NCBI GenBank assembly: GCA_033961575.1
Contig: CM066727.1
Coordinates: 3,744,001-3,808,000, forward strand
DNA length: 64,000 bases
Origin: Aselliscus stoliczkanus
Lineage: Eukaryota; Chordata; Mammalia; Chiroptera; Hipposideridae
Direction of reading: 5' to 3'
The notes beneath the pieces are model-generated. The model searched no databases and was not told the DNA's origin. It saw only the letters and a list, made by a program, of their open reading frames with translations. The position numbers and the translations under genes were made by a program. Shown here one piece after another: positions 1-10,335 of the stretch (its first letter is position 1; the number at the start of each line of letters is the position of its first letter).

Positions 1-997
1 AGAACCAAGGCCCCCAACCTGGAAGAGACACAGGAAGCACAAGTGTGGGTCACTGGAAAGCAATGATGAGGGAAGGACCTGCTTCCCTCACTAGATATGG
101 CATCACATGCACCAGTCGGTTCTGTGGCTACACTGAGGATCTATCCCATGGAGGCAGGGCTGCGTCCCCACAAAGTTGCCCAAAGTGAACCTGCAGCTGA
201 GCATTCCATCTGCTGAGCAGCTTCTGTGTGGTGGACACATATCAGGACTAGTGAAATCATGGCCATAAGCCCAATGTGATGTCCTCCTTGCCTTAAAATG
301 GCTCTCTTGGTCTATGGCAGTGACATGTCAGATGTGATGGAGAAGAATCACTGGAAACCTTGCCTGGTGGTTCCTCCAGATTACTGCTGGCAGTGAAGGC
401 AATTCCTTACCTAAAATATGTAACAATTCTGGACAAATGGCTGCCACTCCCAACGGGTGATAAGCTGGTATGGAGCTGACCTTCCACTGCCAGGCTGGAA
501 GATCTCCCTGAGAAATGGAGCCATGCCCAAGGCTTAGCATTGGTTTCTGCTTCTAGAAGAACGGGCTGTGTAGTCATCAGCCTTGGTGAGAGGCCTCCAC
601 ACTCTTGTGCCCACCTATGGTCTCCATCCCTGTCACTAACACTCCCCTATTTATGGGCCCAATATCCAAGCCTTGAGATAGCTCCAGGCAATGGCCGACT
701 GACATCAAAGTCCATACACACTCCCACACCCCAAAGAACCCATCCACGTATCTCTTCCCCAGGTATTTTTGTTCCCAACATACCAATCATGTTCCACTGA
801 GCTCCTGACTGACTGACCAGCCCATTGGCCATTGCCCAGGAGGCACGATATGTCTGTGCATCACATCGCCTTTCCTTCTACAGAAACAGACAACTCAAAG
901 CTCTTCCCACTGGAAAGACTTCTCTTTATGGCTGTCTTTTGAGATCAGCCCTAAGCTGAGGATATAATGCACCAGCAGTGCCTGTGAAGTTCCCTAA
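1..997 (-). mobile_element. ERVL-like endogenous retrovirus, RNase H to integrase part of pol (decayed)
   Basis: Minus-strand translation gives broken pieces of a retroviral pol polyprotein of the ERVL kind. Around 647-832 a frame contains WAMANGL followed by a Trp/Gly-rich stretch, matching the C-terminal part of an ERVL-type RNase H domain. Further along the minus strand, near 295-312, DQESHF sits where the second catalytic aspartate of the integrase DD35E core is expected, followed by HWAYGHDF and a PPH-type segment. The copy is full of stops and frameshifts and cannot encode protein. The window starts inside the integrase, so the 3' end of the provirus lies outside. It continues at 1473-2261 and 2688-3660 beyond two inserted LTRs. 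The family assignment rests on motif order and recall, not alignment. Confidence 0.7.
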
Positions 998-1472
998 ACA
1001 TATGGGGTGAATTGTGTCCTCCAAAAACATGAGCTGAATACCTGTGAAGGTGACCTTATTTAGAAACGCTGTCTTGGTAGATACAGTTACGTGAAGATGA
1101 GGTCAGTGGGATGGGCCCTAATCCGATATGCCTGCTATCTTTATGAAAAGGAGAAACTTCGAAAAAGGCAGGCACACACAGAGGGGAGGTGATGTACAGA
1201 CACAGGGAGAAGATAGCCATGTGACGACAGAGGCGGATCCTGGCTTTATCTAGAAGCCAAGGATCGCTGAGCAACGTTTGGGAACACGAGAAGGTAGGAG
1301 AGGCAAGAAAGGATTGTCCCCCGGATCCTTCAGGGAGAGCGTAGCCGTGCATATATCTTAATTTCATACTTCCTGTCTACAGAACTCTATGAGGATAACT
1401 TTCTACTGTCTTAAGCCATCCGGGTGTGGCACTTGCTTATGGAAGCCCCAGGAAACAAAGACACATTATCAT
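998..1472 (+). mobile_element. MaLR solo LTR (MLT1/MST-like)
   Basis: The segment opens with TATGGGGTGAATTGTGTCCTCC and runs through GTGACCTTATTTAG, GGGCCCTAATCCGATATG and a CCATGTGACGA stretch to TCTTAAGCCATCC and a CCCAGGAAAC end. This is the order of an ERVL-MaLR LTR in sense orientation. It interrupts the minus-strand ERVL pol and lies on the opposite strand, so it is a later, independent insertion. A 103-codon minus-strand frame inside it is incidental. The subfamily is uncertain. Confidence 0.8.
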
Positions 1473-2261
1473 GCCAGCTGTCCATGATCCAGACGCAGCC
1501 ATTTTCTCCTTTCAGGATTGGCCATACAGACCCCAGAGGTTTCATTTGAGGGGGAGAGGTAACTCAGAGATGCTGGTGGCCCAAAATACAGCCTCCTGAA
1601 CATACTCAAATCTGACCTTGAATGTGCCACTGACATCAAACCACCCCGACAGCTTCCAGGCCCTCCCTAGTTTTGGCTCACTGGACTCAGTAACACAGCT
1701 CATTATGGTCAGTTTGGATCACGGGGCCCATAACCCATGTGTGTCCCATGTCTCAGTCTATCCCAAGGCCAGTATAATAAGAAGCTGCTTCTCAGATGGA
1801 GAGTGATTTTAGCCTGGGGAGGGACTGACCATGCTCCCCAACACCAAGAGATCCACTTGGGATTCACAAAGACCCCGTTCAACAGCCTCACCCACTGCAA
1901 TTAACTCTAAGAGACACCCTTGATACCATGGAGTACAGATGGCTTCCAGCTGCTGAGTCCTCTCTTTCTCTGTGACCGAGAATCTGGAAGGCTTGTGAGG
2001 CATCTGATAAATGGATCAGAGCAGTGTCCTCAAATATGACAGACATACTCCCTGCAAAATTCAGCGGCTTACACAGCTTGTCACCTGTTCCTTGGTATCA
2101 GAATATGTCAGGTACAGTTACCTGTTAAGGAATGCACCAGCATGTCCCAGGCCACCGGGCCCCTAACAACATCCCCAATGTGTGGCCCAACGCTGAAACT
2201 TCAAGAGATTTATCTTCTGTTATTTGGCACATGTGTTTCTTAGCAGGGTGTCTAGGGAACT
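1473..2261 (-). mobile_element. ERVL-like pol, RT connection to RNase H (decayed)
   Basis: This is the part of the same minus-strand provirus between the two inserted LTRs. Minus-strand frames such as 1809-2003 (with an SQAFQILGH-like and a PWYQG segment in alternate frames) and 2125-2343 correspond to the region between the reverse transcriptase palm and the RNase H domain, judged mainly from position. No frame is intact. I cannot assign single residues with confidence; the call depends on the flanking RT and RNase H pieces. Confidence 0.6.
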
Positions 2262-2687
2262 TTTTATGGACTGAATACGCCACTCCTCCCCCTCCTACCC
2301 TCCCCCCCCACCCAAATTCATTTGTTGAAGCCCTAGCTCCCAATGAGATGGTTTGGAGATGGGGCCTCGGGGAGGTGAGTAGGTTTAGGTGAGGTCACGA
2401 GGGCGAGGTCCTCATGATGGTGTCAGTGTGCTTCTAAGAAGAGACATCAGAGAATGTTCTCTCCCCACCCATTCCCACTTACTCCCACCCCCCAGCTGGC
2501 CAGGTGAAAACACAGCAAGAAAGTGGCCATCTATCTACAAGGCAGGAAGAAAGCTCTCACCAGGAGGAAAGACCACACTTGCACCTTGATCTTAGAATCC
2601 AGTCTCCAGTACTGTGAGAATAAATGTCTATTGTTTATGCCAGCCGGTCTATGGTATTTTCTTTTGGCAGCCTGAGCTAAGATAGCA
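2262..2687 (+). mobile_element. MaLR solo LTR (MST/MLT1-like)
   Basis: It starts TTATGGACTGAATACG, then CAAATTCATTTGTTGAAGCCC, GATGGTTTGGAGATGGGGCC, GGTGAGGTCACGAGGGCG and CACCTTGATCTTAGAATCC. It ends with GTACTGTGAGAATAAATGTCTATTGTTTATGCC and GTCTATGGTATTTT, the standard 3' part of a MaLR LTR with its AATAAA signal. A C-rich run near 2288-2312 is expanded relative to the usual form. It is plus strand inside a minus-strand ERVL pol, directly downstream of the RT palm. Confidence 0.85.
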
Positions 2688-3660
2688 CTTACATCTGCTG
2701 CTCAAGAGACACAATTAGTATGATGTCACCCACAGAGTAGACCAGCAAGATGTTCTACAGAATGTCAAGGTGATCAGGCTCTCTGTGGAGCCGAGTAAAT
2801 GCTGTGCTGTCCTTGCCACATAAACACAAATTGCTTTTTATTATCCTGGCTGAATGGTATCAAGAAGGAAACGTTCTCCAGTCCATAGCTGCACATCAAG
2901 CCTTGAGGCTGCGTTCGCTTGCTACAGAAAAAATATCGCGTCTGGTGTCCAGCACAGCAACTGCCACTGGTGTGACCACCCACTTGTTTAGAGTCATCCA
3001 TCATGCTCTGCCAGGGTGAGGGTCCTTTGTGCAGAGGCCACAAAGCTCAATGGAAGGGAGATGGATGAGACCAACACTGCTCAGTTGTTCATGTGTGATG
3101 GTGGCTCTGGCCCCTTCTTTGCCTCTGGGAACATGGTATCGCTCCTGATTTATATTCTTTGGGGAGGGGTTGCACTTACGTTTTACTGCCTTGATGCCCC
3201 TTCCTCCACAGATCAGAGAACCAAGGTAAAGGTTCTTCATTTGCTACTTTTATATGATCCAATTTCATGTTTGGGGAGAGGAATGAGCACAGGGTGGGCC
3301 CACAGCAGCACTAAATCTACCATAAGAAGGGAAAACATTTCACTGGACATCTCTCAGTCCGTCTCCATAAGGGCTGGTCATGGTGGTTGGATCTCTTGAC
3401 TTGAGTGGCAGCTCAGGCACCACATCTAATAATCCTTGAAATCTGATTCTCCTTCCTTAATGTACAGATCACCTGGCAGGTGACTGTGATTACCTTCATG
3501 GCAGGATGTGAGGAATAATTTTGAAGGGACCATACAGGGGTTTTCCTCAGGGGAATTGGCCTCCTGCCCAGAGGACTGTATGTCCATGAATTGGCACTGA
3601 TTCGCCCCTGGGTATGGCCTACAATGCCCGCTGCAGTGGCTCATGCCAGTCATCTGCTGG
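2688..3660 (-). mobile_element. ERVL-like pol, reverse transcriptase part (decayed)
   Basis: A minus-strand frame at 2774-3043 reads ENVSFLIPFSQDNKKQFVFM followed by WQGQ, the conserved palm segment of retroviral reverse transcriptase. About 75 bases further on, near 2719-2733, the frame reads VYSVGDIILI where the catalytic YxDD box is expected; the first aspartate is lost (VGD), so the active site is destroyed. Upstream minus-strand frames at 3001-3240 and 3426-3653 probably cover the RT fingers and protease linker, but I cannot align them. The edge near 3660 is approximate. This is an old inactive copy. Confidence 0.7.
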
Positions 3661-4924
3661 GCAGGCCTTCTTTTTCTTCTGGATGAACAAGTAAAACAAA
3701 CCTTAGTCAGCAGTCCATCTGCCTAGTGCCACAAAACTCCATGGTCCTAGCCACTGTCCAGGTCCCTGTGTATTGGGGCCTCCTGACAGCCCCTGCAGCC
3801 TGTGGTCCATGGAAGGGATGTCCCTAGGCTCTCCTGGGGAACAGCGTCAGGACCATGCTCTCAGGGTGCACGTGACCCATCCTTTCTCACTCTTCTGCCT
3901 CCCTGAGCCTTCTGACACCTGCCTCAGTCAAATGCTAGAAAAGTTCTGACAGCTCAGACTGCTGTCCTGTAATCCACAGTGAGGTCCAGGCCTGAGGGAC
4001 TCGTACCAGTGACCCCTTAGGTCCAGCGCCAGGGGCCTCTGGTCAAATTGTAAATCGTGAGTCAAAAGTGCGTGCTGCCTGGACTTCTCCCATACCCCAC
4101 CCCACGTTCTATTCTAGGTTAACTCCCTCGAGCGCCAGCCCCACGCGTGTCCCTCAGGGCCTGCTGGCATGCCTTGGCCAGGCCCTGAGGCCTTCGGTAT
4201 GTAACCCCTTCTTTCTGAAGCAGTGACTGCACTTCCTTGCTTAGAATCGGTGGTGGTGGCAAGGTCAGGTCTTGAGGAGGCTAAAATCAACCTGTGAGGC
4301 CCCTTCATCCTCTGTTCTCCAGGAAAGGTGAGGCTGTTTCCTTCTAGCAACTAAAAGGATGTGCTGCTGTCAACAAGAAGGGTTCAGGGGAGTCCGAGGG
4401 CCAAAATGGCTCAGGTTCACCCTCAAACGGCACAGTTTTCAGGGATCTCTTGAGGGAGGTGACCTTGACATCGGGACTTTTCAAGCCCGTTCATTCTCTT
4501 TCCTTTCCAGACTTTGTAGCCTTTTGATCAGGTCCTGGGTCTGATTTTCAGCACAGTGTGCCCTGCGGCATGACACATGACACTGCGACAGCATCCTTCC
4601 AGGGTGATACTGGCATGCTCTGGCCTTTGGATCACCAAGTTGGTAACTATTGGCCTAATTCCATTATTTTCTTCCTAAAATCCCGCTAATGTCATCAAAG
4701 CAGTGATTTCCCTCCAAAACCGTCTCATCGCCATTACCTGCCCACTTAAGGCAGGTGTCCCAGCTACAGACACCTACGGCCAATGAACCAAGTGAAAGCT
4801 GAGAGCCTCGCCCCTGCTCGCCAAGGTTACCCCCAGCTCTTTCCATCATCACCACTTTTAGACACAGGGCACGCAAGTGCCAAGGGCCACCTGAGGGCCT
4901 GCTTTCTGGAACACGGAGCAGAGT
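3661..4924. other. No gene seen; possibly the decayed 5' part of the ERVL provirus
   Basis: If the minus-strand ERVL continues, protease and gag would lie here. I see no motif that proves it: no protease active-site triad and no gag zinc knuckle. The longest frames (4114-4350 minus, 4783-5139 plus) match nothing I know. Confidence 0.3.
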
Positions 4925-5850
4925 TCCATGGCGGAGTCAGAGGAAAGGCTCAGAGCAAATGCAGTGAGAAGGCGCGACCTGGGCAGTCAGCGGAGAGGGC
5001 GGGAAGCGGACGCCGGTCAGCGACAGCCCGCGGGCTGCATGGCCAGGCTCCCCGCGCTGCTGAGGGGACCGCGGTCCCTGTGCTTTTGGAGAGTCGCCGG
5101 GAATTCTTCACAACAAGCCTTGGTGCGCCAAAGCCGTGAGGGCGAGCAGAGGGCAGGGACTCGCCTGCTGGCGTCTCTCCTCTGCCACCGTGTCACGGTC
5201 AGGCTTCATTCACCCCATGGAGAGGGAGCCACACGCTCTGCCCAGGCGTCCCACCCGAGCCCCGCCGGCCGCCGGGGACACCGTGCACGGCCAGCAGCAG
5301 GAGGGCAGCCAGGGCCCCGCCGGAGGCCTCAGGACGGGCCTTTCCGCGCATGGATTCCGCCTCTGGGGTGGAGCGTGGCAGTGTCCACAGGCTCAGGAGA
5401 GACACGCGGCCGCCAGGACCCGAGGCACTGTCCTGCAGAGGTCCTCCTGACAGCTGCGGACAGATGTTTTCAAGGGCAGGGATACCTAACGGTTCGCCGT
5501 CTGTTGCTATGCGACGTGGCGCGACGCTGCTTCTCCTCCGTCACGAGGCATCCTCCGTCAAGGTCTATTGTGATGCAATCCGCCCACGGTGGGAATGACA
5601 CTGCGTGGGGGATGGAGGTGAGGGCGCTGCTTCCCCACGCGGGGCCCAGCGGGCAGAGCATCCATGCCCCAGAGGGAGGTCGGGAGCCAGGCTGAGAGTC
5701 TGGGGGGCCCTGGGGGGCCCTGGGGAGGCCACCGGCCTGGCGGCCCTGCCTCCCCCCATCAGGAAGGTGACCGGGCCTGAGGCCAGCACAGCTTCGCTAG
5801 CACCGCGGCCCTGCCGCCTAGAAAGGTCTTCCGTTTGGCCCCACACCTCC
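4925..5850. promoter_or_regulatory. CpG-dense block (CpG-island candidate) with a 255-codon chance-like frame
   Basis: GC content rises sharply over the flanks and CpG is not depleted: my hand count gives about 20 CpGs in 5221-5460, close to the number expected from base composition, whereas most of the window has very few. A plus-strand frame runs from ATG at 4928 to a stop at 5695 (255 codons, starting MAESEERLRANAVRRRD). Its composition is Arg/Gly/Pro-rich as expected for any stop-poor GC-rich sequence. It has no recognisable domain, and its ATG lacks a purine at -3. I read it as a chance frame. The block could be an unannotated promoter or a GC-rich remnant; no TATA box or partner exon is visible. 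Confidence 0.45.
5701..5730 (+). repeat. Short G-rich direct repeat, G-quadruplex-prone
   Basis: Two and a half copies of the 10-base unit TGGGGGGCCC give four or more G-runs on the plus strand, at the 3' edge of the CpG-dense block. Confidence 0.6.
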
Positions 5851-7957
5851 AGCTCCCCGGTATTTGCTAAAAGGTGATGCTCTCTGATTCCCGCATCATG
5901 AAAGATGACAGGAACTTTAAATTCACTCCGCTGAATGTCGTTTTCTACCAGTGGTCACCTGGGAACGCTCATTCTTATCTGAGTCTCAATTACCCCGAAC
6001 AAGTTGTGAGGCAGTGGTTTGCCCGCTGCTACTCAGACCTGCCGGTTCTGTCTGTGACCCTGAGCTCAGATGGCCCGAGAATGAGGACAACCACACTGAA
6101 GTGAAGGTTCAAGGAAAACAAAGCATTCTGAAGGAGTCCCTTTGCTACTTGGGCTCCATCGCACCGCTGCAGACCTGCCTAGCCTCTCATCACGGTGGCT
6201 GGTGATGGATCCTCCACAGCACACCACCCTCCAGGCGTCTGCGCTTGAATGAATGCGTCTGGTCACAGAATGGACCCTTACTTATGTAAATTACACAGTG
6301 TTTTAATTTATTCCCATGACGGGTATTATAAGAACGAATTTGATCAAAGTTCAATCTCAGAGAAAGAAAACACATAAAACACTGAAGGATCCTTCCTATA
6401 CTGAAGCGGTCGACAGTCTGTGTAAGAAGAGACAACTTTCATGAATGCCATGAATGTGCTGACCTCATTTCTGATAAAAGCCCATATAATTTCAATGGGG
6501 AAAAACTTGGAGGCTCTGCGAGTTGCTTTGAGATAGGAAGACGCTCTTTGTTCTAGCAGCTGGCTGGATATTGATGGATTTTATTTCATTAGCAAGACAC
6601 ACTACCTTCTAATTATTACAAAGAAGTTCCTCAGTGCCCAACATCCTCCCCAGGCTCGTCTGACTTAGATATTTAAATATCTGAAACGTTCAAGGGCATC
6701 CTGGGCTCTTTAATTGCTTTTCCTTGCATTATGGTGCTTCTGAACAGGCAGAATGTGTGGCCGAAGCTGAACCACTCTTCACAAGGCTTCCCCTTCGGTG
6801 GTTATTGTGGGGTCATGAAGGCAGGCTTGTTGCATTCTTTGCCTAAATTCTTGGCAAAAGTTTCAAATTTTTAATTAAGTTTCATGATTTTTATATTTAA
6901 TATTTCCCCATTTATTATAGGGATGGAGTTGACTTTGAGTGGGTTTCTGTTTGTGGTAATGGATTTGGCATGGCTTTCCCTTTGGAGTTGTAGAGAAATT
7001 GGCATGGTGAGCAGCAGGGGTAAAGGGGACCGAGAGAAGCTCAGCTATGCCTGTGTTTTGAGAAGCCTCTCCTTTCGCCTATGCTTTGCTGTCTGAAAGC
7101 AACCATGTTTAATGATCTCTGGATCATTCTAGATTCAAGCAGAAAGCAACATTGCTCTGAATTTTCTGGTAGAGCCTGGGGAGTTAAAAAAAAAAAGTAG
7201 TAAACTTATTGGCTTGAACACAGATTCAGTCCACTCTTAAAATTATGGTGATGTAGCAGTCACCCTCACTATGCACTTGAGTGGTCTGACTTTTTCCTAC
7301 TCAGAGTAGAGCTCATTTGCCAATTTGCAAAAGGGAACTTCTTTGAAAATGAGTGATCACATTTACATAATGCCCATGAAAAATAATTTTAAACTGTGTC
7401 TTGGATATAACAAAGTAATAATCATGTGTAGAAAGCCTTTAATCTCTATGAAAACCAATAAAAATAGATGTTACAGAGTAATTAGAAAATAGGACCATAA
7501 TTTATGGTCTCTATTTTATACTGAAATCTGAATTCAATTATTGAATATAATAGTTCAGCATCATCACCCTGAGCTTTAAAATATTTACAGCAGTCTAGAA
7601 TGTAGAAAAATTTCATGTCACTGATGTGTTTGCTATAGCAGAATTTTTAAACATCACTGAAATAAAATACTAACCTGAATATATACTATATATGGAAGTA
7701 TATAATGTATACATGTATGTAACAGAATAATATCCCTTAAGTAACTTAAATGTCTAATACCTATCTCTAGCAGGATCACAGCAAAGAAAAAAATTTGAGA
7801 AAAGTAAAACTTGATTAATTATAATTGATACTACAAAATATGTGTATTAAAAGGTATGTGCTTTGCTAATTGAGAAAGTTTTCATTTGTAGGCACTAATC
7901 TGATATCCCTACAGGTAGAATATTCCAAAGATAAGACCCAACCTCTATCATTGTCAC
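5851..7957. other. No gene or recognisable repeat
   Basis: GC falls towards the right into AT-rich sequence. There is a perfect 16-base palindrome AGATATTTAAATATCT at 6667-6682, but nothing ties it to a function. The short frames have no family match. Confidence 0.4.
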
Positions 7958-9620
7958 ATGAACTTTATTGAAGTGGTTGATCTTTTGGCATGTCCCCTAC
8001 TCCTCAGCAAGCCCAAGCCAAACGAATACATACAGATCTATTGCAAGGCACCAAAGAGTCAAACTATTGAAGATGAAAGACAAAGTCTTAATAGAAGCCA
8101 AAGGGGAACAACGCATCACACACAGAGAAACATTGATTCAAATGACGGGGACTTCTCCTCAGAGACTGAAAAATATCCTTAAAGTGCCAAACAATAACAT
8201 CAACCCAGGCTCCCATGCCCTGCAAAGCTTTCAATAATAAATATGAAATACAGACATTTTTAGGTAAAGGAAACCTAGAATCCATCCAATGAAATTGGCC
8301 CTGCAAGAAATACCAAGTTGAAGAAAAAGGACAATAGAGGGAAACTCAAATCTTCAAGAATGAATGGAATGTCATTAACTTTAATGGAGAAAAAGAGCAA
8401 AACTGTAAAAATACACCAAATATATTCAATGTAAACACGTTAACATGCATATGTTGTTTATTAATATAAATTGTTTATATATTATTTATTAATGCATAAT
8501 TATATAATATAAAACATAAAGATTATTTTATACTCTTAACATATTTAAATACATATACCCTTTTTAAAGCAAAAAGTGTAATCTTGCTATGGAGTTTTAA
8601 TGTCTATAAATATAATAGATACGACAGCTTTGGCCTAATAAATGATGATAAATGGTGTTGAAAGGGACATCATACATACATAGATACATACATAAATAAA
8701 AAAATAGAAAACAGACTATAAAAAGGCACACTAAAACAAATGCATATAAATAGCTTCATTAAATAATAATTGGTACAGAAATGTGTGTATATAAATATAC
8801 TATTTCAATTTAAAAACTAGGATGATCACACTGGATATATAAAGGAAGAAGCAACTATATAGTGCCTATAAAAATGAACTCTCAATATAAAGACATATTT
8901 GTTCAAAGTAAATGATTAGAAAATATATATTCTTGCACAAACATATTGGTTGAAAATAAATAAAAATGTCTATTCTTACACAAAAAGAATGAGGAAGCTG
9001 AGTACCTTTATTAATATGGATAACACAGACTATAATAAAAGGAATATTAGCCCATATAAAAGGGCCATTCCATAATGATAAAGTTGCCAACTTATCAGAA
9101 AGGCAAAACAACCATAAATGTGTATGCACAAAATAACAGTTTCAAAATATGTAAAGAATAAACATAAAGAAAGAGATGCAAGATTCCACACAGACTTTTA
9201 ATGTCCTCTCAGCAGTTTATAGAAACATTAGGAAAGACATAGCAGATATTAAAAAAAAAACCAAAGCTATTAACTATCTTAGCCTGTCATGCATAAAATC
9301 TTATATCTCAGAATTGCAGAATAAACATTATTTTCAAGTGCACATGGCACATTCACAAAAATAGATCCATACAGAGGAGCCATAAAATAAGCCTCGGTAA
9401 ATTTTTACAAACTGAAATTATACAGTGATAGTTCTCAGGTAGCAACAGAATTAAAATAGAAGTCAGTAACAATAAAATATATAGGAAAAACCCTAAATCT
9501 TTGAAGATTAAATAATATACCCTTAAATATTAAAATAACACCCAGAAATTTATAGCTACTAATCCAACAAATGAGGTCAAATAAAATCATTTAAAAAAAA
9601 ACATTCGATTCAAAAGAAGT
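7958..9620 (+). mobile_element. Old L1 (L1M/HAL1-type): ORF1 end to endonuclease part of ORF2
   Basis: Between 8040 and 8320 the sequence follows the end of L1/HAL1 ORF1 (AAAGACAAAGTCTTAATAGAAGCC, CATTGATTCAAATGACGGGGAC, GAAATACAGACATTTTTAGG). Between 8950 and 9560 it follows the ORF2 endonuclease coding region (CATTCCATAATGATAAAG, ACAACCATAAATGTGTATGCAC, TTTTCAAGTGCACATGGCACATTC). The intervening 8400-8860 is very AT-rich and decayed. All frames are broken. It is a fossil on the plus strand. Confidence 0.75.
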
Positions 9621-10082
9621 CAGAAAAATAAGAAAAGAGGAGCAAAGAATAGACGGAACAAACAGAAATCAAATGGCAAGTTGGTTGATTTAGACCCTTC
9701 TATATCGGTAATCATACGATATCTACATAATCTAAACTTCTAATTAAAGGCACAGATTATAAGACTGAATAAAAAGCAAGACACAACTCTTTACTGCATA
9801 TTACAGATACATTTAAATATAAAGATACATCTAGTTTAAAGTGAAAGGAAAGAAAAAGATACCCCACGCTAAAACAATTTTTTAAGCTGGAGTGGCTACA
9901 TGAATACCAGAAAAATATACATGTTTCAGAGCAAAGAATATTACAATATTACCAAGGACAATAAAGTTCTTTTCATAATGAGGAAGCGGTCATTCACTTC
10001 ATCGAGAAGATATTACAATCCTAAATGTTTATGCATCAAATACCGGAGTTCTTACATGAAGGAAAACAAGGGGTACTCAAAG
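9621..10082 (+). mobile_element. Old L1 ORF2 endonuclease segment
   Basis: A second L1 endonuclease stretch in the same orientation: AATCAAATGGCAAG, TCTAATTAAAGGCACAGATTATAAGACTGAATAAAAAGC, AAGCTGGAGTGGCTACATGAATACCAG, TTCATCGAGAAGATATTACAATCCTAAATG. It repeats coding territory already present near 8950-9200, so it is a different L1 copy or a duplication rather than a simple continuation. It is cut at about 10082 by a younger L1 3' end and resumes after 10330. Confidence 0.7.
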
Positions 10083-10335
10083 GAATAAGACAAACAAATA
10101 CAGAAACAAAATCACACAGACAACAGTTTAGTGGTTACCTGGGGGAACGGGGGGGCGGTGTAGACGAAGGTAAAGAGGGGTCAGATATATGGTGATGAAA
10201 GAACTGACTCTGGGTGGTGAACACACAGTGTGATATATAGACGATGTATTACAGAATTGTACACCTGAAACCTGTGTAACTGTACTAACCATTGTCACCC
10301 CAATAAACTTTAATTTAAAAAAGAAAAAAACTCAA
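10083..10335 (+). mobile_element. Lineage-specific (bat-type) L1 3' end with A-rich tail, nested in old L1
   Basis: The piece runs ACAGACAACAGTTTAGTGGTTACC, CAGATATATGGTGATG, ACTGACTCTGGGTGGTGAACACACAGTG, GATGTATTACAGAATTGTACACCTGAAACC and CATTGTCACCCCAATAAACTTTAATTT, then an A-rich tail (about 10316-10330). That is an L1 3' untranslated region with polyadenylation signal and tail, 5'-truncated. I associate this tail with bat L1s. It sits between two halves of an older L1 in the same orientation, so it inserted later. I cannot fix the target-site duplication. Confidence 0.75.

Noticed and set aside
1056..1367. 103-codon minus frame
   Set aside because: Antisense frame inside a MaLR LTR.
4928..5695. 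255-codon frame as a protein-coding gene
   Set aside because: CpG-rich, stop-poor sequence with overlapping frames, no domain, weak start context and no splice partner.
6667..6682. Perfect 16-base palindrome AGATATTTAAATATCT as a protein-binding site
   Set aside because: Single AT-rich palindrome with no context; expected by chance in AT-rich DNA of this length.
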